Positions 8,649 to 15,710 of a stretch of DNA of 26,864 nucleotides are shown here, in pieces. The notes beneath the pieces were generated by a model that worked only from the letters and a program-made list of their open reading frames with translations, did not search any database and was not told where the DNA came from. The position numbers were made by a program, and so were the translations under genes. Source of the DNA: Syntrophomonas sp. UBA5288 (GTDB lineage: Bacteria; Bacillota; Syntrophomonadia; Syntrophomonadales; Syntrophomonadaceae); assembly GCA_002408445.1 (NCBI GenBank), contig DHSK01000189.1, forward strand, positions 1 through 26,864, given 5' to 3'. Numbering within the stretch: the stretch's first letter is position 1; each line of letters opens with the position of its first letter.

Positions 8649-9059
8649 CTAAGCTATCTTACGGTAGTTTTTTAGTGCATTGTAGAAAAAAATCTTAGAA
8701 ACCAGAAGTGATTCAAAGTAATCGTCAAAAAGGCCACCTCTTTTATCGCTACAAACCATGTATTGATAAATTTTCATACATGATGGAACAGGATAAAAAA
8801 GTAACTGTTTATCTGTCGGAAAAAGGGCCGAAGAAAATGATTGGTTTTTTCGATATTGTGCGTTTAGTTCTATACATTCCATATCAAAAGTAAAGGGATC
8901 GCAATTTATACCGTCCATGTAATATTCTTCACGAGGAATCAATGAACCATTTTCGTCAAGGATAGGCTTGTCCGTATACTCATCATACTGGAACATGAGA
9001 TACCGCTGTGCTTCACTGTAATCGGTATTTTTACTTGTTATGTGTTTCAGTATTGCCAT
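8649..9059 (-). pseudogene. Truncated relaxase (mobilization protein), N-terminal fragment
   Basis: The first ~73 residues (MAILKHITSKNTDYSEAQR, DEYTDKPILDENGSLIPRE, YYMDGINCDPFTFDMEC, LNAQYRKNQS) match the conserved N-terminus of MobA/VirD2-type relaxases found on Firmicutes integrative and mobilizable elements. After KNQS the familiar sequence (normally leading to the HxH metal-binding motif) stops, and about 60 unrelated residues run to a stop. The catalytic core is missing and the full protein is normally 400-600 aa, so this is a broken gene. Start: ATG with GAGGA 8 bases upstream, 28 bases after the mobC stop. The breakpoint sits near 8840 and probably marks where the cassette to the left was joined. 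Confidence 0.8.
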
Positions 9060-9087
9060 GAAAGTATCCTCAGGGTATATCTGTATG

Positions 9088-9468
9088 CTACTCGGCAGTG
9101 GTAAGGAAATTCCCTGCCGTTTTTAATACTTCATATTTCATTTCGTAAATTCTTGCAATGCTTTGACTTATTGCATTTCGCATTTTCTGTGAATGGATGC
9201 CGTCGCTGTTAAAGTAGCGGGCAATCTGATTCAAGTTACTGCCGATTTTTCCAAATTCAGCAATCAGCTTTTTTAGTTCCGGAACATCTGCCACGATTTC
9301 ATATTTTGCAATTACTTTTTTATTCATAATCTGTTTCCGGGCATATTCAGCCAGTGGGAGATTTGCGTTTTTGGCATTTGCGGCAACAATCTCATATTCA
9401 GTATCGGTGAGACGGAGCATAATCTGATGATTATGTTTTAATTCCTTTTCCTTCTTTGGTCTTGCCAT
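9088..9468 (-). CDS. MobC-like plasmid/ICE mobilization relaxosome protein
   Basis: A 126-aa basic protein: ARPKKEKELKHNHQIMLRLTD at the N-terminus (ribbon-helix-helix type DNA-binding), then NAKNANLPLAEYARKQIM and FGKIGSNLNQIARYFN, which is the conserved core of the bacterial MobC family. Such proteins bind near oriT and help the relaxase open the DNA. AAAGGA lies 7 bases upstream of the ATG. It lies directly upstream of the truncated relaxase and downstream of an oriT-like region, the normal order in Firmicutes mobilizable elements. The gene looks intact, but with the relaxase broken it could only act in trans. Confidence 0.85.
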   Translation of the reverse strand: MARPKKEKELKHNHQIMLRLTDTEYEIVAANAKNANLPLAEYARKQIMNKKVIAKYEIVADVPELKKLIAEFGKIGSNLNQIARYFNSDGIHSQKMRNAISQSIARIYEMKYEVLKTAGNFLTTAE

Positions 9469-9529
9469 GATTTTATCCTTTCCCGTGATGCTCTGCCATC
9501 ACGCTGCGACTATTTTACATAGGAGCTAA

Positions 9530-9645
9530 ACAGCACATTGGAGAAATGTGCAGCAACCGAGGGTATGGGGAAACGGAATCCCCATCAAGATTGCCAGGTA
9601 AGCGGAACTCACAAAGTGAGTTTTGAGTTACTCTGGCGAATCTTG
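9530..9645. other. oriT-like cluster of inverted repeats
   Basis: Four nested or adjacent inverted repeats lie upstream of mobC: GCACATT/AATGTGC (9533-9551, 5-base loop), ATGGGG/CCCCAT (9565-9585), CAAGATTGCCAG/CTGGCGAATCTTG (9586-9597 with 9633-9645, one bulged base), and inside the last one AACTCAC-AAA-GTGAGTT (9606-9622). This density next to mobC and relaxase genes is typical of a transfer origin. The nick site cannot be named from sequence alone. Confidence 0.6.
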
Positions 9646-10087
9646 CTCTGAAAGAGAATTGAAAGTCTTCTATAATAAAAGCCGATTATGTGAGAAAGAT
9701 GAAACTAAATAATAAAATTTTGGGGGAATATTTTGTTATGCCGTTTATGTTAAGTGGGACGTGTTGATGTAGCTTCTAGGGGCTGATGCCATTGAAAAGG
9801 CCAGTCCCTCTCAGTTCGGAAGAAAAGATATAGAAAGGTAGAGTCAATATTAAAACAACTTTATAGGCTATAAAAAACTATGCCGATATTTTGGGGAAAT
9901 CCCTTAATTGATGGGATTTCATAAAATATCGGCATAGTTTTTTGGGGAGTATAGGTCGTATACATTACCTTACGTATAGCACTTACATAATCAAATAGTT
10001 GTGCAACGTGATTTCAATTACGTTCCCATACATCAAATGCTCCCGGATATGCATTCCATGTTAGGTTGGATTTCTCAAAAATGTGTT
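9646..10087. other. Intergenic region between oriT-like site and thrS
   Basis: No convincing gene over about 440 bases. The only strong structure is the long hairpin at 9872-9943, described separately. The rest (9650-9870, 9945-10087) shows neither a translatable remnant of a known family nor a clear promoter. It is probably leftover mobile-element DNA plus the thrS 3' region. Confidence 0.35.
9872..9943. terminator. Long A/T-flanked hairpin, probable bidirectional terminator
   Basis: The arms are a 21-bp perfect repeat (9872-9892 with 9923-9943, containing ACTATGCCGATATTTT) plus a further GAAATCCC/GGGATTTC pair after a short internal mismatch, with a 9-base loop. The ends are A6 and T6, so the transcript on either strand ends in a U-tract. 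It lies 145 bases after the thrS stop. It is unusually long for an intrinsic terminator and may also be the trace of a small palindromic element. Confidence 0.6.
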
Positions 10088-12049
10088 CTATTCTTGTACC
10101 TCTACTTTCTGGATCTCTTTGGTTCTGATTTCACGGCAGATGTCATCAATAAAGGCTTGCAAATCCTTCTGACCCTCGTCGCCAAGGAAACGGCTGCGGA
10201 CTGATACCTTGGCGTTCTCTTGCTCCTGCTGTCCGACAACCAGCATATATGGAACTTTTTTAAGTCTGGCCTCACGAATCTTATAGCCGATTTTTTCGGA
10301 TCTCTCATCCACGGTGCAGAGGATATCGTTGGCCTTCAGCTGATTTTCCACCTTTTCTGCATATTCATGGTATTTTTCGGAGATGGGAAGCACTCTTACT
10401 TGCTCCGGACACAGCCAAGTAGGGAAAGCACCCTCATATTTTTCAATCAGCCATGCCAGCGTTCTCTCATAACAGCCGAGGGAGGTTCTGTGGATGATAT
10501 ATGGGCGTTTTTTATTACCATCCTTGTCGATATAGGACATATCAAAACGCTCTGACAAAAACATATCAATTTGGACTGTCACCATGGTGTCTTCCTTACC
10601 ATACACATTCTTCGCCTGGATATCCAGTTTGGGGCCGTAGAATGCAGCCTCCCCGACCGCCTCCGTGTACTCAAGTCCGATGTCGTCAAGAATCGTACGC
10701 ATGGTAGATTCCACCTTATCCCAAAGCTCCGGCGTCCCCAAATAATGGTCCGCGTTGTTGGGATCCCATTTGGACATCCGGTAGGTCACATCATCCTGAA
10801 GCCCAAGCGTGGTCAAACAGTATTTTGTCAGGTCAACACAAGCCTTGAACTCTTCCTCCAGCTGGTCGGGACGCAGAATCAGATGACCTTCGGAGATTGT
10901 AAACTGACGGACGCGGGTCAGACCGTGCATCTCGCCGGAGTCCTCATTTCTGAACAGCGTAGATGTCTCGCTGTAACGACACGGAAGATCACGGTAAGAT
11001 TTCTGGCCGGTTTTATATACATAATACTGGAAGGGGCAGGTCATTGGGCGAAGAGCAAATACCTCCTTGTCCTTGTCCTTCTCTTCATCTCCCAGTACAA
11101 ACATGCCTTCTTTATAATGATCCCAGTGATCAGAAATTACATAGAGATCCTTTTTCGCCATCAGCGGAGTCTTAGTTCTCATATAGCCGCGGTGGTTATC
11201 CTCCTCATCCTCAATCCAGCGCTGAAGCGTCTGAATAATCTTTGCCCCCTTGGGCATGAGGAGAGGAAGTCCCTGACCTATCACATCCACGGTGGTAAAC
11301 AGCTCTAAGTCGCGGCCCAACTTGTTATGATCGCGTTTTTTGAGATTATCTAGATATTCCAGATATTTGTTTAGCTCCTCTTTCTTTAAAAAGGCTGTGC
11401 CATAGATGCGGGTCAACATGGCATTTTTCTCGCTGCCTTTCCAGTAAGCTCCTGAGGAGGAAATCAGCTTAAACGCTTTAATCGGCTTCGTACTCATTAG
11501 GTGGGGACCTGAACACAAATCTACATAATCTCCCTGGCGGTAGAAGGAGATTTCGGCATCCTCTGGAAGATCCTCTATCAATTCCACCTTATAGGGCCCG
11601 CTTCTGTCCTTCATAAGTTGGATTGCCTCTTCTCTCGGCAATGTAAAACGCTCCAGCTTTGCTCCCTCATTGATGATCTTCTTCATCTCCACTTCAATTT
11701 TATCCAAATCCTCACGGCTGAGGGGAGCCATATCAAAGTCATAATAGAAACCGGTTTCTATGGACGGCCCTATGGCCAGCTTTGCCTCCGGGTATAGACG
11801 CTTAACAGCCTCCGCTAACACGTGACTTGCCGTATGGCGATATGCAGCCAGACCAGCCGGCTCATTGGCTGTCAGAATGCTTAAATTGCAATCGGAATCC
11901 ACGATGGTTCTCAAATCCACCGTTTTTCCATCAATTTCTCCGACACAGGCCATGCGTGCCAAACCTTCGCTGATGTCAGCTGCAATATCAATCACTGACA
12001 TAGAATTGGTATACTCTTTTACTGATCCGTCTTTTAAAGTAATTTTCAT
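10088..12049 (-). CDS. thrS: Threonyl-tRNA synthetase
   Basis: Charges tRNA-Thr with threonine in the cytoplasm. The 653-aa protein has the full domain order. The TGS domain is residues 1-60. The editing domain has HTASH near 72 and the CSGPH motif near 180. The class II catalytic core includes the zinc-ligand region RPMTCPF, YSETSTLFRNE (motif 2) and HRTSLGCYERTLAWL (motif 3). The anticodon-binding domain covers about the last 110 residues (VRVLPISEKYHEYA). The start is the second ATG of ATGAAGATG (12049), 7 bases after GGAG. Its T-box leader lies about 600 bases upstream, separated by an IS110 fragment. Flanking mobile-element remnants on both sides raise the possibility of transfer or an extra copy, but the protein itself looks sound. 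Confidence 0.97.
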   Translation of the reverse strand: MKITLKDGSVKEYTNSMSVIDIAADISEGLARMACVGEIDGKTVDLRTIVDSDCNLSILTANEPAGLAAYRHTASHVLAEAVKRLYPEAKLAIGPSIETGFYYDFDMAPLSREDLDKIEVEMKKIINEGAKLERFTLPREEAIQLMKDRSGPYKVELIEDLPEDAEISFYRQGDYVDLCSGPHLMSTKPIKAFKLISSSGAYWKGSEKNAMLTRIYGTAFLKKEELNKYLEYLDNLKKRDHNKLGRDLELFTTVDVIGQGLPLLMPKGAKIIQTLQRWIEDEEDNHRGYMRTKTPLMAKKDLYVISDHWDHYKEGMFVLGDEEKDKDKEVFALRPMTCPFQYYVYKTGQKSYRDLPCRYSETSTLFRNEDSGEMHGLTRVRQFTISEGHLILRPDQLEEEFKACVDLTKYCLTTLGLQDDVTYRMSKWDPNNADHYLGTPELWDKVESTMRTILDDIGLEYTEAVGEAAFYGPKLDIQAKNVYGKEDTMVTVQIDMFLSERFDMSYIDKDGNKKRPYIIHRTSLGCYERTLAWLIEKYEGAFPTWLCPEQVRVLPISEKYHEYAEKVENQLKANDILCTVDERSEKIGYKIREARLKKVPYMLVVGQQEQENAKVSVRSRFLGDEGQKDLQAFIDDICREIRTKEIQKVEVQE

Positions 12050-12124
12050 CTTCATTCTCCTCGTATAATAAGTTTTGAAACTAAATTTAAATGCATTTGC
12101 GAGCATTTATTTAGTGTTAAAAAG

Positions 12125-12600
12125 GTTTAGTTGTGGGGGTCCCTGATGCTACAATATTTTTATTGGAATATCGACTAAGGTGACGTCTTGCTCTCCTTGC
12201 AAAGCCTTTGCTATTGCTCAATAAGCGTGACGCCTGACTGTTCTGTCATTATCTGCTTACACAGATGCTGCATCCCTGTCGGATGTTCCCAGCAAAGCCG
12301 CTCCGCCAGGTGAATGCTAATAATGCGAGGTTGCAGTCAGCAGCTCGGATCAGGGTTCCCCTTGCTAAATTCCTCATTCTCAACCGAAAGGAGGTGTTAT
12401 GAAAAGAAGAACTTAGATGTTCTTTCTACTTTGTTTGTTGGTATCGATGTCAGTGCTGCTTCTAATGTCGTATGCGCTATAGACTTTCATTTCAACAAGC
12501 TCTGGAGTTTTCGGTTTCTAATAATCACCCCGGTGCAGCTGAAATTGCAGAACGTATCTGCGCTTTGATGGACGTCACTTCCTTAATAATACAAAAGAAA
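12125..12600 (+). mobile_element. IS110-family fragment (left end and start of transposase)
   Basis: The decayed start of an IS110-type transposase (12399-12599) is preceded by about 270 bases of GC-richer non-coding DNA without an ORF, ending in GGAGG 4 bases before an ATG. IS110-group elements carry a non-coding left end that encodes their bridge RNA, so this stretch may be its remnant. Boundaries are approximate because IS110 elements lack clear terminal repeats. The fragment runs antisense to thrS and lies between its T-box leader and coding region. Confidence 0.6.
12399..12599 (+). pseudogene. IS110-family transposase, N-terminal frameshifted fragment
   Basis: The recognisable peptide LDVLSTLFVGIDVSAASNVV is the RuvC-like N-terminus of IS110 transposases, with the first catalytic Asp in GID. 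It is followed by CAIDFHFNKLWSF, then after a one-base shift by SVSNNHPGAAEIAERICALM. The ATG after GGAGG (12399) is itself out of frame with LDVL and meets TAG after five codons. So at least two frameshifts are present, and only about 65 of some 400 residues remain. The right break lies near 12600, next to the T-box terminator. Confidence 0.75.
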
Positions 12601-12614
12601 TACCTACGGAGCGC

Positions 12615-12653
12615 TTTTTATTTCATAGGATAAACTTTCCTGTGAAATAAAAA
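12615..12653. repeat. Hairpin next to the T-box terminator
   Basis: TTTTTATTTCA (12615-12625) pairs with TGAAATAAAAA (12643-12653), and GGA/TCC pairs inside. It overlaps the U-tract of the T-box terminator. It may be the scar of the IS110 junction or an additional transcript structure. It has no U-tract of its own. Confidence 0.4.
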
Positions 12654-12912
12654 ATCCCCTTCTTTACCTTTCCGTAAAGAAGGGGACGATTATCTCGCGG
12701 TTCCACCCCGATTACCATAAATACTACGCACTGTGCTATTATGGCCACTCTTATGATGATAACGGAATCACCGTTCCCGATTAAAGGACACTCTAAGCTG
12801 GTTTTCACATATCATTCCAGCAAAGCACTCTCACCTTTCATGCCTCTCTCTGGGCCTTCCTGATATCCTACTGGTCTCTTCAATGTGTTAATTGTATGAA
12901 TTTTTTTCTATG
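12649..12912 (-). ncRNA. T-box riboswitch (threonine) controlling thrS
   Basis: Read on the minus strand, GGGGTGGAACCGCG (12709-12696) is the T-box sequence. Its TGGA would pair with the NCCA end of tRNA-Thr carrying discriminator U. Upstream are Stem I features (AGAGAGG, GGTGAGAG), and GTGAAAACCAGC holds the specifier ACC, a Thr codon, at 12802-12800. The terminator is a 12-bp stem, CCCCTTCTTTAC/GTAAAGAAGGGG (12656-12685), followed by T6. Uncharged tRNA-Thr would favour the antiterminator. The only gene downstream on this strand is thrS, about 600 bases away beyond the IS110 remnant. Confidence 0.93.
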
Positions 12913-12918
12913 AACCTA

Positions 12919-12946
12919 ATTATAACATAAACTTTTAGTTTGTCAA
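12919..12946 (-). promoter_or_regulatory. Sigma-A promoter of the thrS T-box transcript
   Basis: On the minus strand TTGACA (12946-12941) and TATAAT (12924-12919) are both perfect consensus hexamers with a 16-base spacer. Initiation near 12911 places the T-box leader at the very 5' end of the RNA. Confidence 0.92.
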
Positions 12947-13062
12947 GACAGAGATGAACGTCTGTGTTGTTCCTGCTGTTCGATATGGAGTGATACGATA
13001 AAAGTGCAGTCTGAAATCGCAAGGAAATGATAAAATACATTTCAATAAGGAGCGATTGACAG

Positions 13063-13851
13063 ATGGCAAATAAATACAGTGCAGAAGAGCGGGCTGAGGC
13101 GTTAAAATTGGCAGATGAAATAGGTGCAACCACAGCAGCCCAAAGGCTGGGAATAAAAGCAGACACCATCTATGGATGGCGGGGTAGAGCCAAGAAAAAG
13201 GGTATTATATTAAACCAGGCGGGGCAGCCGATGAGCGAGGACGAATTACGAGTTGAAAACGCCAGGCTGACCAAAGAACTTAAGGAAGCCAAAGAAGAGG
13301 TTGAAATATTACAGGATGCGCTGGGTTTTTTCGTAAAGCGGCCGGAAGAAGTAAGCAAGAGTAAGCTGATTGACTACATTAAGCAGCGGCAGAAACGCTG
13401 GACGGTTGCTGCATTATGCCGAGTACTTGGAGTAAGTGAATCCGGGTACTACAAGCACTTACGTAATGCAGGCCGGCCTTATAAATATGCTGATCTTTTG
13501 GCGCAAATCTACGAATTAATAAAAGAAGACCCGGAGAATGTAAATTATGGTGTACGCGCATCTTTCAATATCTGAGGAACAATAAGGAATACAAAGGCAG
13601 CTATAGTACGATTTATCGACTGTGCAAAGATAACAACCTTATGATCAAATACAAACGCCGGCCTAAAGGAATAACGAAGGCCGATGCAGAGGCTGAAAAA
13701 GCGGAAAACCTGATTCAGCAAGATTTTTCAGCCGAGAAAACCCAATGAAAAGTGGCTAATGGACATCACGGAGATTCAATGCAAAGATGCAAAGCTATAC
13801 CTGGCACCGGTTTTGGATTGCTATGACGGCACTATCCGGGGTTTCAAAAGG
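13063..13851 (+). pseudogene. IS3-family transposase remnant (OrfA-OrfB), frameshifted and truncated
   Basis: From ATG 13063 (AAGGAG 10 bases upstream) the frame encodes an OrfA-type helix-turn-helix (MANKYSAEERAEALKLADE, IKADTIYGWRGRAKKKG), a leucine-zipper-like coiled coil (ENARLTKELKEAKEEVEILQ) and, in the same frame, the OrfB start (LIDYIKQRQKRWTVAALCRV, YYKHLRNAGRP). Reading is lost after NYGV near 13553. One base over, it resumes as IFQYLRNNKEYKGSYSTIYR and then KADAEAEKAENLIQQDFSAE. A second shift near 13738 gives KPNEKWLMDITEI (first catalytic Asp) and LAPVLDCYDGTIRGF (second Asp). It ends abruptly near 13850, losing the catalytic Glu region. Not functional. Confidence 0.88.
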
Positions 13852-13879
13852 AGTGGAGTTAAAATCGAAGTTAAACCTT
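13852..13879 (+). repeat. 28-bp direct repeat, copy 1 (between IS3 and IS21 remnants)
   Basis: Identical over 28 bases to 15251-15278, which lies inside the 69-aa zinc-ribbon gene and encodes SGVKIEVKP. Here it starts where the IS3 match ends and is followed directly by TGTAACTG, a plausible start of the IS21 remnant. Confidence 0.9.
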
Positions 13880-14340
13880 TGTAACTGTTAAACTAAATTG
13901 AACAAAAAACAACAAATAAGAATGAACAATATTTACCACAATCCTCCAAAGCGGCTATGATTGAGCTTGAAATTAAACAGCTTTGATCATAGCAAAGGAG
14001 GAAGAAATGAACGTAGCAGAAGGGTGGAATATGTATTCAGAGATTCAGAGCTTAAAAGACATGCATTTTAATGTAAGCCAGATCTCCAGGCGTCTTGATC
14101 TATCCCGGACAACGGTGTACAAATATCTAAATATGAGTCCTGAGGAAATGGAACTAATATTGGAAAGCCAAAAGAAGCGGACTAAGAAACTTGATAAACA
14201 TCGGAATCTAATCAGATCATGGTTAACACAATATCGGATATGACCAGCGCCCAGGTTAAAGAGCCCAGTTACCAGTATTTTTTAATGACCTTAATGGAAC
14301 ATGAAATAAAAAAGCGGGAAGAAAAGCAACTGGGCCGACT
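13880..14340 (+). mobile_element. IS21-family remnant, istA-istB deletion fusion
   Basis: From ATG 14007 (AAAGGAGG upstream) MNVAEGWNMYSEIQSLKDM and SQISRRLDLSRTTVYKYLNM give the IstA N-terminal helix-turn-helix, then HRNLIRSWLTQY. A one-base loss at CGGATATG breaks the frame. In the next frame DMTSAQV is still IstA, but it is joined directly to KEPSYQYFLMTLMEHEIKKR, which is the IstB N-terminus. Most of istA is therefore deleted, and istB also stops after about 35 residues. This element is different in sequence from the one at 1-2537. Non-functional. Confidence 0.75.
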
Positions 14341-14401
14341 GTACACAGTTGTTATTTTACCTAACTACTGCGTGTCCGACAAATCGGGTATAAGTCAGGG
14401 C

Positions 14402-14980
14402 TTATTTAAATTGGATTTTGTTCATGAATTGTTCCCCTGCCGCGTTACAATAGATTTGCTGCATAATTTGTTTGATTCTTTTGTCTATCGAGTCAGGAGA
14501 AGCATTTATTGATAGGACCATAAGGTGCATAGGTATGCCCCAAATGATATAATTGATCCCTTTAATCAGACGATATCCGGCTTTCTTGTAAAAAGCAATA
14601 CGCCGCAGCCGTTTATCCCGTTCCTCTGCAGTGTGCGCATCTTCAGGGCGTTCCACCTCCACGATAAGAGCTTGCTTATGGGCATACCTGGTATGCAATT
14701 CCTCCAAGAAGGTAGATCCTATCCCCTGTCCCCTATATTTTTGGAATACTGCGAAGAGGGAGATAAGGACGTAATCATGGTCAGGACTTGCTGCGCAAAA
14801 ACAATAGGCAAAATCATCACTGCCATCGCATAGTACCAATCCCTCTTGTCTGCCTTCCCTTATCTGATTGTTTAACGCGTCCAGAGGCGGATATTCGCCG
14901 GATGCAAAATCTCGCTCGATTATTTTATAGAAATACTTTAATTCGATTGCTTCTAGTTTACGTAGGTAATACTCTGACAT
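14402..14980 (-). CDS. GNAT-family N-acetyltransferase
   Basis: A 192-aa protein with the acetyl-CoA binding motif A, FQKYRGQGIGSTFLEEL (Q-x-x-G-x-G/A signature, near residues 80-95), preceded by the beta-strand YVLISLFAVF. It is followed by RRIAFYKKAGYRLIKG, the usual motif B helix and strand. It should transfer an acetyl group from acetyl-CoA to an amine, acceptor unknown. GAAGG lies 8 bases before the ATG. The gene stands alone, facing IS remnants on its 3' side. The C-terminal tail beyond residue 150 is longer than in minimal GNAT proteins. Its end (about 14402-14420) lies close to the IS21 remnant, so the last residues may be altered by the junction. Confidence 0.87.
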   Translation of the reverse strand: MSEYYLRKLEAIELKYFYKIIERDFASGEYPPLDALNNQIREGRQEGLVLCDGSDDFAYCFCAASPDHDYVLISLFAVFQKYRGQGIGSTFLEELHTRYAHKQALIVEVERPEDAHTAEERDKRLRRIAFYKKAGYRLIKGINYIIWGIPMHLMVLSINASPDSIDKRIKQIMQQIYCNAAGEQFMNKIQFK

Positions 14981-15172
14981 AACTAACCTTCTTTCTATGA
15001 TGCAGGTTCTTAACTTATTATTTCGTAAACCTGATTAATAATAATATCGTTTCCGCTTTTCGCGTAATAAAATACTTTAGCGCATGAAAAAATTGAACTA
15101 TCTTTACTCCCGGCATATCTTTCAGTACAAAAGACTATATTTGTTTCAAAAAGAGTTGGAAGGGATTATTTT

Positions 15173-15382
15173 ATGCCGTTAATATATTTTGAAGTATATT
15201 GCGCCAAGTGTGGTAAGGGTCTATGTAACCTTACTACTGTGGATGAAAGAAGTGGAGTTAAAATCGAAGTTAAACCTTGTCCTGACTGCTTAAAAGGGGC
15301 CGAAAGTGACGGGTTTAACAAAGGATTTTGGGAAGGCTGTGAAGTTACCCGGGTACAAATTGAAGAATACGAATCTGGATAA
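15173..15382 (+). CDS. Small zinc-ribbon protein, function unknown
   Basis: A 69-aa protein with two CxxC pairs: YCAKCGKGL (Cys10, Cys13) and CPDC (Cys36, Cys39). They are spaced as in a small zinc ribbon. An acidic, aromatic C-terminus (FNKGFWEGCEV, QIEEYESG) follows. GGAAGGG lies about 7 bases before the ATG. I do not recognise the family. It could be a nucleic-acid or protein-interaction module. Codons for residues 27-35 belong to a 28-bp segment duplicated exactly at 13852-13879 between two IS remnants, which suggests that a second copy of this gene once existed there. No partner gene shares its strand or spacing. Confidence 0.7.
   Translation: MPLIYFEVYCAKCGKGLCNLTTVDERSGVKIEVKPCPDCLKGAESDGFNKGFWEGCEVTRVQIEEYESG
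15251..15278 (+). repeat. 28-bp direct repeat, copy 2 (inside the zinc-ribbon gene)
   Basis: Exact match of 13852-13879. This copy is in its natural coding context, so it is probably the ancestral arrangement. Flanking bases diverge immediately on both sides. Confidence 0.9.
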
Positions 15383-15479
15383 ACCTGCATGGGGTTAGAT
15401 GTGTATGTTTTTTAAAGGGAATTCTTTTTATATAAGTTTCGCATTATCGAATAGGATAACAAAAAAATAACTAACATAA

Positions 15480-15695
15480 TTATGTGGGTTTATTTTGGGG
15501 AATAAATGTAATTACGGTGAAGCTTCCCCCGATTAATCCCAGTATCAGATACTGGGGCAACTTGCCGTAGTTCAGATACCAGGTGCCTTGATTCCGGGCT
15601 TGTTTTATAATATGTTTCATTACATCAAAGATTAGTACGAACATTATTACAGTAAATATAACCACCGAGTATTTGAAAAAATCCACAATATTCAT
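15480..15695 (-). CDS. Small two-helix membrane protein downstream of the histidine kinase
   Basis: A 71-aa protein with two hydrophobic segments, residues 8-27 (YSVVIFTVIMFVLIFDV) and 48-66 (YLILGLIGGSFTVITFI), and a charged loop HIIKQARNQGTWYLNYGK between them. A small integral membrane protein with both ends probably on the same side. AAGGAG overlaps the stop codon of the kinase gene, 11 bases before the ATG, so the two are very probably co-translated. Family unknown. It could be a membrane partner of the otherwise soluble kinase, but this is inference from coupling alone. Confidence 0.68.
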   Translation of the reverse strand: MNIVDFFKYSVVIFTVIMFVLIFDVMKHIIKQARNQGTWYLNYGKLPQYLILGLIGGSFTVITFIPQNKPT

Positions 15696-15710
15696 AAAGC
15701 ATATAGCTCC

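Noticed and set aside
8708..8893. Plus-strand 61-aa frame opposite the relaxase remnant
   Set aside because: No ribosome site and no recognisable family. It is most likely the antisense shadow of the decayed relaxase region.
10571..11308. 245-aa plus-strand frame inside thrS
   Set aside because: It is antisense to conserved ThrRS catalytic motifs and has no start signal, so it is a shadow frame.
14219..14512. 97-aa open frame as a real gene
   Set aside because: Its first third is IstA/IstB remnant sequence, and the rest runs antisense over the GNAT gene.
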